Shown here: positions 1 through 7,344 of the stretch, in pieces
Position numbering within the stretch: the stretch's first letter is position 1
Layout: each line of letters starts with the position of its first letter
Assembly: GCA_945871415.1 (NCBI GenBank)
Contig: CAMBWG010000103.1
Location: 1-7,361, forward strand
Source: an uncultured Desulfovibrio sp.
GTDB lineage: Bacteria > Desulfobacterota > Desulfovibrionia > Desulfovibrionales > Desulfovibrionaceae
Length of the DNA: 7,361 bases
Reading direction: 5' to 3'
The notes under the pieces: generated by a model
Databases searched by the model: none
What the model saw: only the letters and a program-made list of their open reading frames with translations
What the model was told of the DNA's origin: nothing
Position numbers and translations under genes: made by a program

Positions 1-29
1 GAACCCCTCTCGCGCCAGCAGAGGGGTTC
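1..29 (-). terminator. Probable intrinsic terminator of the minus-strand TPR gene
   Basis: Bases 1-10 and 20-29 are perfect reverse complements (10-bp stem, arms GAACCCCTCT and AGAGGGGTTC) around a 9-base loop. The hairpin lies 22 bases beyond the stop codon of the minus-strand gene, the usual place for its terminator. A U-tract for that strand would fall to the left of position 1, outside the window, so the call rests on hairpin and position. On the plus strand the hairpin is followed by C-rich sequence and A residues, which does not suit a plus-strand terminator. Confidence 0.6.
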
Positions 30-51
30 CCCCTCCCCCCAAAAACACTCC

Positions 52-2826
52 CTAATCGTTGGCGCTGGGCGAAGGCCCGCCGCGCATTTGTTCGAGGAGG
101 CGGCGATGGGCTTCGGCTTCGGCGGCCTTGCGGGCGTTTTCGTCTCTGATGCGCCGTTGCTGCTTAACGCGTTCGAGGCGCATCTGCTGAGCGCGTTCTC
201 GTTGTGCCCGGGCTTCGGCAAGGAGCTTTTCCCGCTTGCCTTCAAAGGTGACGGTACTGATGAGCAGGGAAACGCCTATGGAGAGAATGGTCACGATCAT
301 GATCATGACCTTGATAATTTCCCACTGGCTTTCGCCTATCATGCTTCGCAGCCAGCCGAGATTGAGCTGATCGCCGAGCAGGATGATCAGGGGCACGGCA
401 ATGAAGCAGAGCAGCAGGCCGAGAATTTCCATCCAGGCAAACGTCTTGATGGAGGTCAGACAGAAAAGCGTCACGTCGCGCACGACGCGGAGCATCTTGA
501 GGCGCTTGCGCAGACTGCGGAGCAGATCATTGACCTTGGGCGTGGCGGCTTCGGCGCGCTGGAAGGTTCCGGCATCGTTGAAGTTACAGGCAAAGGCCCA
601 GTTGATGATACCGGCGCATTCGTTGAATTCGCCGCTGAACTCCTTGAGCGCCTGCGGGAAGGGGAACCACGACGCCTCGTCGCGCACGTCCTGAAGAAGC
701 TCCAGATAGGTCCGGTAGCGGTCGCGCAGCCCCTCGACTTCGCGGTGAATGCTTTCGGTCAGTTCCTTTTCCAGCAGCGGTCGTTCCTCGCGGATACGCA
801 GGAAGGCCATGTAGTTCTGGACGCTGGTGCACTGCTGCGTATGGCGGAAACGCTTGCCGAGCTGAATCTGGACGGGGTGATCTTCGGGGAACCAGGCGTC
901 AAGCTTGTCTATGAGCGCGTTCAGCTCGACATGTTCCTCATCGGCCTGCAGACGGGCGGCCTCCCAGGGCTCAAACAGAGCGCTGAGAATGAGCAGCCGG
1001 CCGCGTTCCAGCGCCGGGTCAATGAGCACCTTGTTGAAATAGGAGGGGTCCTTGCGCACCAGATCGAGAATCTGGTCTAGCATCTGCTCGGTAAAGCCCA
1101 TTTTGACCTTGCAGACGATTTCCCGGTAGCGCACGTCCTGCCACTGAGGCATGATCTTGAGGACCTGCCGGTACTGCTCCAGCGCCTTGGGAAGCTGCCC
1201 CTGTTCTTCGAGCAGACGGCCCATCAGATATTCGTTCCAGGCCTGAAGAGCCGGAGCGGCGGTCATGCTGGCGGCTTCGCGGAAGGACAGGGACGCGCCG
1301 TCGAAGTTGCCCTTCTCCACCTGCAGGAAGCCCATGACGGTACGCAGACGGGGATCGCGCTGATGGCGGGCGATGGTCTGCGACAGGTTCTTTTCAAATT
1401 CAGACAACTTTTCCGGCGGCAGGGACACGAAGTCGTCCAGCAGATCCCAGGCGGGACTGTCGTCACGTACCGGAGTATCGTCGTTGAAGTTGTCGCTGTC
1501 GCGCATGCGGTACAGCCACTGACGCGGCACATTGCGCAGCTGGCTCGGGCCGTTGAGAGCCAGTACGGCGCGCAGGAGCGCGGCGCTGTCGCCGCCCTTG
1601 TCCAGAATGGCCTTCATGCCGTCAACGCCCCTGGCGGCAAGGGCCGTTTCGATATCCCGGAAACCGGCATTGAGGTTTTCGAGACTGATCAGGGACAGCC
1701 GATCCCAGATTTCGCTGCTGTTTTCCGAAGGCGCGGAACGCGTGGGACATTCGGATGCTGTGTGATTGTGCAGACCGCAGTAGAAACAGCCCACGGGCGT
1801 TGTGGTGGCGGCCAGCGCGCTGGACATGAGCAGCGGGATGGAATTGATATTCATCTTGTTGTCGGAAAGCAGCACGGTGCACCAGCTGTCCATGCTGGCG
1901 TGCTCCCCGGCGAAACTGATGTCCCGCACCGTCACGCCGGAACCCAGCAGGTAGGCGTTACGGTAGCTCATATAGGGGAAATCGGGCATCAGCTTGTCCC
2001 ACTGCAGGCCGATCTTGCGAGGCAGTTCCGCATTGAAGTTATAGTTCTTGCGGTCGGCCACCACGCAGACGCAGGGCCAGTACGGCCCCTTGTTGGGCGA
2101 ATCGCTCTCCTTGTCGAACGTTCGGAGATAATCCTTGATGAAGGTGCGCAGGACGCTCAGGTTTTCCACGTAGATCATTACGTAGGCATCCTGCACGATA
2201 AACTTCATCTTGTGCTGTTGCAGCAGTCCTTCCACGGACTTGAGCATGGCGCTCCAGCCGGCCTGATACTCCTTGTCCAGCGGGCTGCCCAGAGGGTGCA
2301 GAATGGCGTACCAGCTCTGGGTGGAGGTATAGGGCATGCGCACATCGACTTCCATGTGCGCCCATTCCACCTGCGTCATGCCCTGACGCTTGTGCGCCTT
2401 GGCAAAGGAGATGCCGGGCAGGACGCTCCTGCCTTCGCGGCTCTTGGGGTGAATCCAGACTTCAAACTTTTCGCTGACGACCATTTCCTGCGCCTGCAGG
2501 GCGGCGTCCACGTTGACGAGGATTTCCCGCTTGTTGTCGAGCACCAGACGACCGGGGATCAGTTCGATGGTCACCGGCAGCGCGTTGAAGTTGCTCCAGA
2601 CCGTGAGCCGGGCCAGCGCCAGAAATACGTCGTCGGTAAAGAAGAACCACAGCGCCTGCTCGTGATCCGAAACAACCTGCATGCCGCCGTAGTTCTGCAG
2701 GGTCTGCGTAACGGCGGGAGGCACGACGCCATGCCAGCAGACCCACAGCACATGGCCGTAGGTACTCATACGCACTTCGCGGCGATGGTCGGGCAGACGG
2801 GCAAGCAGGGTAGTGAGTTTGGCCAT
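52..2826 (-). CDS. TPR protein with CCHC zinc knuckle and C-terminal membrane hairpin, function unknown
   Basis: Encodes 924 residues and ends in TAG. I do not recognise a named function. Residues 1-340 match no domain I know and have no signal peptide. Residues 347-360 fit CX2CX4HX4C exactly (C347, C350, H355, C360), the retroviral-type zinc knuckle. Residues about 492-565 resemble two TPR units, with small and aromatic residues spaced as in TPR helices and the segment EEQGQLPKALEQYRQVLK in the second. Two hydrophobic helices at about 798-821 and 836-860 are joined by a short loop. The last 60 residues are a highly charged Arg/Lys/Glu/Gln helix, likely coiled coil. By the positive-inside rule both the large N-terminal part and the tail are cytoplasmic. 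The ATG at 2826 is preferred because AAAGGA lies 7 bases upstream; a TTG at 2853 would add nine residues but leaves that site inside the gene. A protein- or nucleic-acid-binding membrane scaffold is possible, but that is inference. Confidence 0.85.
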   Translation of the reverse strand: MAKLTTLLARLPDHRREVRMSTYGHVLWVCWHGVVPPAVTQTLQNYGGMQVVSDHEQALWFFFTDDVFLALARLTVWSNFNALPVTIELIPGRLVLDNKREILVNVDAALQAQEMVVSEKFEVWIHPKSREGRSVLPGISFAKAHKRQGMTQVEWAHMEVDVRMPYTSTQSWYAILHPLGSPLDKEYQAGWSAMLKSVEGLLQQHKMKFIVQDAYVMIYVENLSVLRTFIKDYLRTFDKESDSPNKGPYWPCVCVVADRKNYNFNAELPRKIGLQWDKLMPDFPYMSYRNAYLLGSGVTVRDISFAGEHASMDSWCTVLLSDNKMNINSIPLLMSSALAATTTPVGCFYCGLHNHTASECPTRSAPSENSSEIWDRLSLISLENLNAGFRDIETALAARGVDGMKAILDKGGDSAALLRAVLALNGPSQLRNVPRQWLYRMRDSDNFNDDTPVRDDSPAWDLLDDFVSLPPEKLSEFEKNLSQTIARHQRDPRLRTVMGFLQVEKGNFDGASLSFREAASMTAAPALQAWNEYLMGRLLEEQGQLPKALEQYRQVLKIMPQWQDVRYREIVCKVKMGFTEQMLDQILDLVRKDPSYFNKVLIDPALERGRLLILSALFEPWEAARLQADEEHVELNALIDKLDAWFPEDHPVQIQLGKRFRHTQQCTSVQNYMAFLRIREERPLLEKELTESIHREVEGLRDRYRTYLELLQDVRDEASWFPFPQALKEFSGEFNECAGIINWAFACNFNDAGTFQRAEAATPKVNDLLRSLRKRLKMLRVVRDVTLFCLTSIKTFAWMEILGLLLCFIAVPLIILLGDQLNLGWLRSMIGESQWEIIKVMIMIVTILSIGVSLLISTVTFEGKREKLLAEARAQRERAQQMRLERVKQQRRIRDENARKAAEAEAHRRLLEQMRGGPSPSAND

Positions 2827-2910
2827 GAATAAATCCTTTATAAAGAAGCTCAAGTCCTGTACATTGTCTTGTTACCGACAAGGACGTCTTATCAGGCACA
2901 GGAGAATGAC
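2827..2910. promoter_or_regulatory. Divergent intergenic spacer between the TPR gene and moaE
   Basis: This 84-base gap separates two start codons facing away from each other, so promoters for both genes should lie in or next to it. It is visibly more AT-rich than its flanks. It holds a perfect 10-base palindrome, CTTTATAAAG (2836-2845), which reads as a TATAAA-like element on both strands, and an imperfect inverted repeat, GTCTTGT (2866-2872) against ACAAGGAC (2878-2885). I could not find a convincing -35/-10 pair with 16-18 base spacing on either strand. The region call is firmer than any single promoter within it. Confidence 0.4.
2834..2839 (-). promoter_or_regulatory. Ribosome binding site deciding the TPR gene start
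   Basis: On the minus strand AAAGGA is followed by seven bases and then ATG (2826-2824). This supports the ATG over the in-frame TTG at 2853, which has no comparable upstream purine run. Confidence 0.6.
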
Positions 2911-3267
2911 ATGGACATCAACAAAACCATGCAGGAACTGAAGGCACGCCCCGGCTTTGCCGAAAACGTGGGCATGACGCTCATTCACAACGGCACGGTG
3001 CGCGCATGGTCCCGCAAGGGACATGAGACCGTTCACGCGGTGGACGTGCATCCCGACCGCGAAAAAATACGCGCCATCTGTGCGGAAATGGAACAGCGCC
3101 CGGGTATTTTCGCCATTCTGGCCGAAGCTGCCGAGGGGCATCTGCTGCCCGGCGACGATCTGCTCTTTCTTGTGGTGGCCGGCGACATCCGCGAGAATGT
3201 CAAGGCCACGTTTGCGGAGCTGCTTGATCGTATCAAGTCCGAGGCCGTTTTCAAGACGGAATCCTAG
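2911..3267 (+). CDS. moaE: MoaE-like molybdopterin synthase catalytic (large) subunit
   Basis: Encodes 118 residues. MoaE pairs with MoaD, whose C-terminal thiocarboxylate supplies sulfur to convert precursor Z (cPMP) to molybdopterin in the cytoplasm. The family pattern is visible: G-T-V-R at residues 28-31 after a hydrophobic strand, then a hydrophobic strand starting in GDDLLFLVVAGDIRE (81-95), and a final helix ending in RIK (107-109) and FKTE (114-117). R94 aligns with the conserved Arg of the usual His-Arg pair. K109 and K115 align with the two active-site lysines of E. coli MoaE (K119 and K126). Compared with E. coli MoaE (about 150 residues) it is short, mainly at the C-terminus, and the His of the His-Arg pair is Ile. 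The start is supported by AGGAGA (2900-2905) five bases upstream of the ATG. No moaD is in view. An unusual MoaE paralogue is an alternative. Confidence 0.75.
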   Translation: MDINKTMQELKARPGFAENVGMTLIHNGTVRAWSRKGHETVHAVDVHPDREKIRAICAEMEQRPGIFAILAEAAEGHLLPGDDLLFLVVAGDIRENVKATFAELLDRIKSEAVFKTES

Positions 3268-3464
3268 GCGCGGCCTCGCGGGCAGATCCCGGCCGGAAGC
3301 GGCCCCGCCGGGCACGCGCGCTGCCGGGAAATTCCGCGTCAGCTTTCCGCCTCGCCGCAAACTCTTGCAAGAACCGTGCTCAAAATACAGGCAGGTTTTG
3401 CTCCGCCGCGGCTCTGTCTGCTCTATCGGCCCGGTACGGCAGGAAGTTAGAGCCTTTCAAACTG

Positions 3465-3484
3465 AAAATGCTCCGGAGCTTTTT
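3465..3484 (+). terminator. Weak candidate terminator downstream of moaE
   Basis: A perfect 10-base palindrome, GCTCCGGAGC (3470-3479), is preceded by AAAAT and followed by TTTTT (3480-3484). The RNA could pair as AAAA/UUUU plus GCU/AGC with one bulged U and a CCGG loop, ending in a U-run. The GC part of the stem is only three pairs and the site lies about 200 bases after the moaE stop, so this is tentative. Confidence 0.25.
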
Positions 3485-3554
3485 GTCAGACATTCTGCCG
3501 CGGCGGCACAGCCGCACTCCGCTCCCGGGCAGCGCGACATGCGCATCGTTCCGC

Positions 3555-3585
3555 TTCCGGCTTCGGCCCCGGGGCCGGGCCGGAA
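3555..3585. repeat. GC-rich inverted repeat upstream of secA
   Basis: TTCCGGC (3555-3561) pairs with GCCGGAA (3579-3585), and inside it CGGCC (3564-3568) pairs with GGCCG (3573-3577) around a CCGG loop. The two stems are separated by a small internal loop (TT against G). No T-tract follows on either strand, so it does not look like an intrinsic terminator. It may be a structural element of an untranslated RNA, or chance in very GC-rich sequence. Confidence 0.45.
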
Positions 3586-3630
3586 AACGGCGGGCAGGGG
3601 GACGCCGTTCCCCAGATTCCGCCCCGGAGC

Positions 3631-3659
3631 TTGCCAAATTTGCGTTCTGGCTTAATTAT
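3631..3659 (+). promoter_or_regulatory. Candidate sigma-70-type promoter of secA
   Basis: TTGCCA (3631-3636, five of six matches to the -35 consensus) and AATTAT (3654-3659, four of six to the -10) are 17 bases apart. They sit in an AT-rich patch within otherwise GC-rich sequence, 72 bases before the secA start. Transcription would begin near 3666. This is pattern matching only. Confidence 0.4.
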
Positions 3660-3660
3660 G

Positions 3661-3687
3661 AGACGGCGGACGTCGCTGACGCCGTCT
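3661..3687 (+). promoter_or_regulatory. Perfect 8-bp stem-loop in the secA leader or start-site region
   Basis: AGACGGCG (3661-3668) and CGCCGTCT (3680-3687) are exact reverse complements around an 11-base loop that begins with the palindrome GACGTC. A second GC hairpin, CGCGCG/CGCGCG with a TC spacer, follows at 3691-3704. The pair ends 16 bases before the secA ribosome binding site. If transcription starts at about 3666, most of the first stem's 5' arm is lost from the RNA and the repeat would act at DNA level, for instance as an operator. If transcription starts further upstream, it is an RNA hairpin. The sequence does not decide between these. Confidence 0.35.
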
Positions 3688-3730
3688 GTACGCGCGTCCG
3701 CGCGACCTCATATCGCTTACGGGAGAACAC

Positions 3731-6265
3731 ATGTTCGGTTTTCTTTTCAGAAAGATATTCGGCAGCAAGAACGAGCGCTACCTGCGCAAGCTGCGCCCGG
3801 TGATAGCGCGCATCAACGCGCTGGAGCCGGAAATGGAAGCGCTTGCGGATGAAGATTTCGCCGCGCGCATGGCGCAGTACCGCGCCGACCTTGCCGAAGG
3901 CAAAACCACACTGGACGAACTGCTGCCGTCGGTCTTTGCCCTGGTGCGCGAGGCCTCGCGCCGCGTCATGGGCATGCGTCATTACGACGTGCAGCTCATC
4001 GGCGGCATCGTGCTGCACCGCGGCAAGATCGCGGAAATGAAAACCGGCGAAGGCAAAACGCTGGTGGCGACGCTGCCGGTATCGCTCAACGCGCTGGCGG
4101 GCAGGGGCGTGCATGTGGTGACGGTCAACGATTACCTGGCCCGCCGCGACGCCCAGTGGATGGGCAGACTGTACAACTTCCTCGGTCTGTCCGTGGGCGT
4201 CATCGTGCACGACATGGACGACGAGGCGCGCAAGGCCGCCTATCAGGCGGACATTACCTACGGCACCAACAATGAGTTCGGTTTCGACTATCTGCGCGAC
4301 AACATGAAGTTCTATGCCTCGCAGCTGGTGCAGCGCGGGCACAGCTTCGCCATTGTCGACGAAGTGGACTCCATCCTGATCGACGAAGCCCGAACCCCGC
4401 TGATCATTTCCGGCGCATCCGACGAGAACGTGGATCTCTATCGCGTCATGGACGCCGTGGTGCGCCAGCTCGGCCCCGAATGCTACAGTCTGGACGAAAA
4501 AGCCCGGACGGCCACGCTCACCGAAGAAGGCGTGGCCCGCTGCGAACAGCTCCTGCGCGTGGACAACCTCTTTGATCCGGCCAACATCACCGCTCAGCAT
4601 CACATTCTTCAGTCCCTCAAGGCGCACCACATCTTCAAGCGCGACGTGGACTACATTGTTCAGAATGATCAGGTCGTCATCGTCGACGAATTTACCGGCC
4701 GTCTCATGGAAGGCCGCCGCTATTCCGACGGTCTGCATCAGGCGCTGGAAGCCAAGGAAGGCGTCACCGTGGCCGCCGAAAATCAGACGCTGGCCTCCAT
4801 CACCTTCCAGAACTACTTCCGCCTCTACGACAAGCTGGCGGGCATGACCGGTACGGCCGACACCGAAGCGGTGGAATTTCATCAGATTTACAATCTCGAA
4901 GTCATTTCCATCCCGCCCAACCGGCCCATGATCCGCAAGGATTATCCTGACCTCATTTTCCGCAGCCGTCAGGAAAAATTCGACGCCATCGTGCAGTCCA
5001 TCTGCGAACTGCACGAAAAGGGCCAGCCCGTGCTGGTGGGCACCATCTCCATCGAAACGTCGGAAATGCTCTCCCAGCGTCTGCGCAAACTCGGCGTGCC
5101 GCACAGCGTCCTCAACGCCAAGCAGCATGAACGGGAAGCCGAAATAGTGGCGCAGGCCGGGCAGGCGGGCAAGGTGACCATTGCCACCAACATGGCCGGC
5201 CGCGGTACGGACATCGTGCTGGGCGAAGGCGTGCGCGAGCTGGGCGGCCTGCACATCCTCGGCACCGAGCGCCACGAAAGCCGCCGCATCGACAACCAGC
5301 TCCGCGGCCGTTCCGGCCGTCAGGGCGACCCCGGTTCCTCCCGCTTCTATCTCTCGCTGGAAGACACGCTGATGCGCCTCTTCGGTTCCGACCGCCTCAA
5401 GGGCATCATGGAAAAGCTCGGCCTCAGGGACGGCGAAGCCATTGAAAACGCCATGGTGACCCGCGCCGTGGAAAATGCTCAGAAGCGCGTGGAAGCCCAT
5501 CATTTTGAAATCCGCAAGACCCTGCTCGATTACGACAACGTCATGAACCAGCAGCGCGAAGTCATTTACTCGCTGCGCCGCGACTTCATGGTGGAAGAGG
5601 ATCTGGAGCCTGTGCTGCGCGAGTTCATGGGCGATATTCTGGACGACCTTTACAGCGCCCTTGATCACGCCTCCGCCGACACGCTGGACGAGGAAAAAGG
5701 CAAGGTGCTTGTGCGCCTTGCGGACGTGTTCAACATCGGCCGCGTCCTGCCCGCGGAAGCCCCGCTGCCCCAGCGCGAGGAATGTGAAGGCCTCATCCGG
5801 CGCATCTTTGAAGAGCTTCAGACGGAATCCGGGCCCATGTACCGCGACATTCTGCGCTACTTCCTGCTGGAAGAGCTGGATCGTTCCTGGAAGGAACATC
5901 TGCGCAACATGGACGCCCTGCGCGACGGCATCGGTCTGCGCGGCTACGGCCAGCGCGATCCCAAACTGGAATACAAGCGGGAAGGCTTTGAAATGTTCCA
6001 GGACATGCTGGGACGGATCCGCGAAGGCGCCTTCCGCGCTTTCACCCGCCTGCGCGTGCAGCAGCAGCCCGAAGAAGAGCCCTTGCAGCAGGAATCCTTC
6101 CAGCACAAGGAACAGCCGCAGCAACTTTCCTATTCCGGCGATGTTCCGGAGGAAGCCTCCAAAACGCCGGCCCGGGTCGAGCACAAGCCCGGCCGCAACG
6201 ATCCCTGCCCCTGCGGCAGCGGCAAAAAGTACAAAAAGTGCTGCGGAGCCAGGGAAAACGGCTGA
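3731..6265 (+). CDS. secA: Protein translocase ATPase SecA
   Basis: Encodes 844 residues, a normal SecA length. SecA binds SecYEG and unfolded preproteins and uses ATP hydrolysis to push them across the cytoplasmic membrane. Nucleotide-binding domain 1 has Walker A M-K-T-G-E-G-K-T at 103-110 (K109) and Walker B D-E-V-D at 210-213, continuing into the family signature [11 protein letters not shown]. The preprotein cross-linking domain follows, up to about residue 370. Domain 2 carries T-N-M-A-G-R-G-T-D (486-494) and motif [13 protein letters not shown] (523-533). The helical scaffold and wing domains follow, then a Gln/Glu/Pro-rich linker (about 773-815) and the SEC-C zinc site C826-x-C828-x8-C837-C838 that typically binds SecB and lipid. 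The fourth ligand is Cys rather than the His of E. coli, a known variant. The start has GGGAGA (3721-3726) four bases before the ATG. Nothing is missing or broken. Confidence 0.98.
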   Translation: MFGFLFRKIFGSKNERYLRKLRPVIARINALEPEMEALADEDFAARMAQYRADLAEGKTTLDELLPSVFALVREASRRVMGMRHYDVQLIGGIVLHRGKIAEMKTGEGKTLVATLPVSLNALAGRGVHVVTVNDYLARRDAQWMGRLYNFLGLSVGVIVHDMDDEARKAAYQADITYGTNNEFGFDYLRDNMKFYASQLVQRGHSFAIVDEVDSILIDEARTPLIISGASDENVDLYRVMDAVVRQLGPECYSLDEKARTATLTEEGVARCEQLLRVDNLFDPANITAQHHILQSLKAHHIFKRDVDYIVQNDQVVIVDEFTGRLMEGRRYSDGLHQALEAKEGVTVAAENQTLASITFQNYFRLYDKLAGMTGTADTEAVEFHQIYNLEVISIPPNRPMIRKDYPDLIFRSRQEKFDAIVQSICELHEKGQPVLVGTISIETSEMLSQRLRKLGVPHSVLNAKQHEREAEIVAQAGQAGKVTIATNMAGRGTDIVLGEGVRELGGLHILGTERHESRRIDNQLRGRSGRQGDPGSSRFYLSLEDTLMRLFGSDRLKGIMEKLGLRDGEAIENAMVTRAVENAQKRVEAHHFEIRKTLLDYDNVMNQQREVIYSLRRDFMVEEDLEPVLREFMGDILDDLYSALDHASADTLDEEKGKVLVRLADVFNIGRVLPAEAPLPQREECEGLIRRIFEELQTESGPMYRDILRYFLLEELDRSWKEHLRNMDALRDGIGLRGYGQRDPKLEYKREGFEMFQDMLGRIREGAFRAFTRLRVQQQPEEEPLQQESFQHKEQPQQLSYSGDVPEEASKTPARVEHKPGRNDPCPCGSGKKYKKCCGARENG

Positions 6266-6303
6266 ACAGCGCCGGCCCGGCCCCGACGCCCCGGGGGTGA
6301 TGT

Positions 6304-7344
6304 ATGTTCCGTGTGTTCCTGTTTGTACTGACATTGCTGTCCCTGCCCGCAGCAAGCCTTGCGGCCGCGGCGGAACCGCAGGCGGCCCGGGCGGAAGGGT
6401 CCGGACTGTCCGTGCTGGTCTATCCTTCCGGGGCCCGCATGACTCTGGAGAAGGATCTCAAAGCGCTCAACGGCGCGGTGACCTTCGAGCTGCCGCGGGG
6501 GGCAAGCGCGCAAAGCCTGGATCTGACGCTGCGCGATCGCACAGTGATCAGCCTGGAATCCGTGCCCGCCCCGGCTCCCGACAGCCCGGCCGTGTCGGAA
6601 CTGCGCGATCGCCTGCACGAAGCGCAGCGGGCCATGGCCGCCGTCGAAGGCGAACTGGCCGCCACCGAGGCCCGTCTTGCCCTGTGGGGCAATGCCCCGG
6701 TCAGGTCGGCCCAGGCCGCGGATATCGAAAAACTCGACGCGCTGCTGGCTTCGCGCATCGCCAAACTCCATGAAGCCCGCGCGGCGCTGGAACCCCGGTT
6801 CGAAGAGCTGAAACGCAACGTCGAGCGCTGGCAGAACGCGCTTGACGCCGCCGGGGGCGCCCCGGCCGACGTGGAACGGATCACGGCCAAAATCTTTCCC
6901 GCCACTGACGGCACCGTGCGCGCCCGTCTCGTTTTCACCCTGAACAACTGCGGCTGGAAGCCGAGTTACCGGATTGACGCCCTGCCCGCTCAAAACCTGG
7001 TGAAAGTGGTTCAGATGGCGGAAGTGTTTCAGGGCACGGGCCTGGACTGGAACAACGCGGAACTGACCCTGACCTCGGCCAATCCCGGCAACGGACTCGA
7101 TCCCCTGCCTCTGCGGCCTTGGGTGGTGCAACCGCAACCCCTGCTCCGAATGGCGAACAAGGCGGAGCCCATGGCCGCCGCCCCGGCCCCCATGGCCATG
7201 CTGGCGGCCGGAGCCGATGAAATCGCCGTCAGCGAGCAGGCCACCTACAGCTCCTGGGATTTGGGGCGCAGAAACATCCCCGCCGGCGCTCCGGTGCGCC
7301 TGGCCCTGGATGAAATGACCTGGAAGGCTCCTTATAACAGGTAA
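6304..7344 (+). CDS. Exported DUF4139/MuiA-family protein, C-terminally truncated
   Basis: Encodes 346 residues and ends in TAA. Residues 1-20 are a Sec signal peptide (basic start, hydrophobic core, Ala-rich cleavage region around ASLA), so the product should be exported to the periplasm or outer envelope. Residues about 33-135 fit the DUF4140 N-terminal domain, and about 98-185 are heptad-rich and likely coiled coil. From about 200 the DUF4139 pattern begins: GWKPSY (217-222), then G-x-x-W (W249) and LTSANPG. An Ala/Pro/Met-rich variable stretch (about 290-310) is usual for the family. The protein stops at TWKAPYNR, where relatives normally continue through the rest of DUF4139, commonly to 500 residues or more. 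The gene therefore looks interrupted. The molecular role is unknown; some relatives are named mucoidy inhibitor A. The start has a GGGGGTGA run (6293-6300) three bases upstream of the ATG. It lies 38 bases after secA, so co-transcription is plausible. Confidence 0.8.
   Translation: MFRVFLFVLTLLSLPAASLAAAAEPQAARAEGSGLSVLVYPSGARMTLEKDLKALNGAVTFELPRGASAQSLDLTLRDRTVISLESVPAPAPDSPAVSELRDRLHEAQRAMAAVEGELAATEARLALWGNAPVRSAQAADIEKLDALLASRIAKLHEARAALEPRFEELKRNVERWQNALDAAGGAPADVERITAKIFPATDGTVRARLVFTLNNCGWKPSYRIDALPAQNLVKVVQMAEVFQGTGLDWNNAELTLTSANPGNGLDPLPLRPWVVQPQPLLRMANKAEPMAAAPAPMAMLAAGADEIAVSEQATYSSWDLGRRNIPAGAPVRLALDEMTWKAPYNR

Larger units (their letters stand above)
3268..3730. other. 463-base gene-free region between moaE and secA
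   Basis: No open frame here has a ribosome binding site, a plausible protein sequence or a recognisable domain. The frames that cross it are Arg/Pro/Ser-rich, as expected of GC-rich non-coding DNA. What it does hold is inverted-repeat structure: pairing segments at 3388-3394 and 3414-3420, 3403-3412 and 3497-3506, 3555-3585, 3661-3687 and 3691-3704. There is also a palindrome followed by five T residues (3470-3484), and an AT-rich promoter-like patch at 3631-3659. The 3' end is the secA leader. I see no tRNA, no riboswitch class I know, and no SecM-like arrest peptide. Confidence 0.6.

Noticed and set aside
88..1080. Open frame of 330 codons on the plus strand opposite the 3' part of the TPR gene
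   Set aside because: Antisense to the membrane-helix and TPR coding region; its protein resembles no family I know.
1363..2832. Open frame of 489 codons on the plus strand opposite the TPR gene
   Set aside because: A shadow frame with the same His/Val/Gln/Gly-rich composition. It overlaps the better supported minus-strand gene and has no recognisable motif.
2827..2853. TTG start extending the TPR protein by nine residues
   Set aside because: The purine-rich site at 2834-2839 correctly precedes the ATG at 2826 and would lie inside the extended gene.
3440..3520. Possible tRNA-like fold around TTTCAAACTGAAA
   Set aside because: There is no T-loop GTTCGA-type sequence, no acceptor stem, and the stem-loop has a 3-base loop rather than a 7-base anticodon loop.
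3380..3637. Minus-strand frame of 85 codons in the moaE-secA spacer
   Set aside because: It needs a non-ATG start with no upstream purine run, and its composition is low-complexity Arg/Ser/Pro.
3023..3655. Plus-strand frame running from inside moaE into the spacer
   Set aside because: It begins inside moaE in another frame and gives an Arg/Pro-rich sequence typical of non-coding GC-rich DNA.
3468..3803. Plus-strand frame across the secA start, considered as a leader peptide gene
   Set aside because: No ribosome binding site before its ATG, no SecM-type arrest sequence, and it overlaps secA out of frame.
3656..6355. Long open frame (899 codons) on the minus strand opposite secA
   Set aside because: It is antisense to a certain secA. 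It is rich in His, Val, Gly and Ala, as expected of the reverse strand of GC-rich codons, and has no domain or convincing ribosome binding site.
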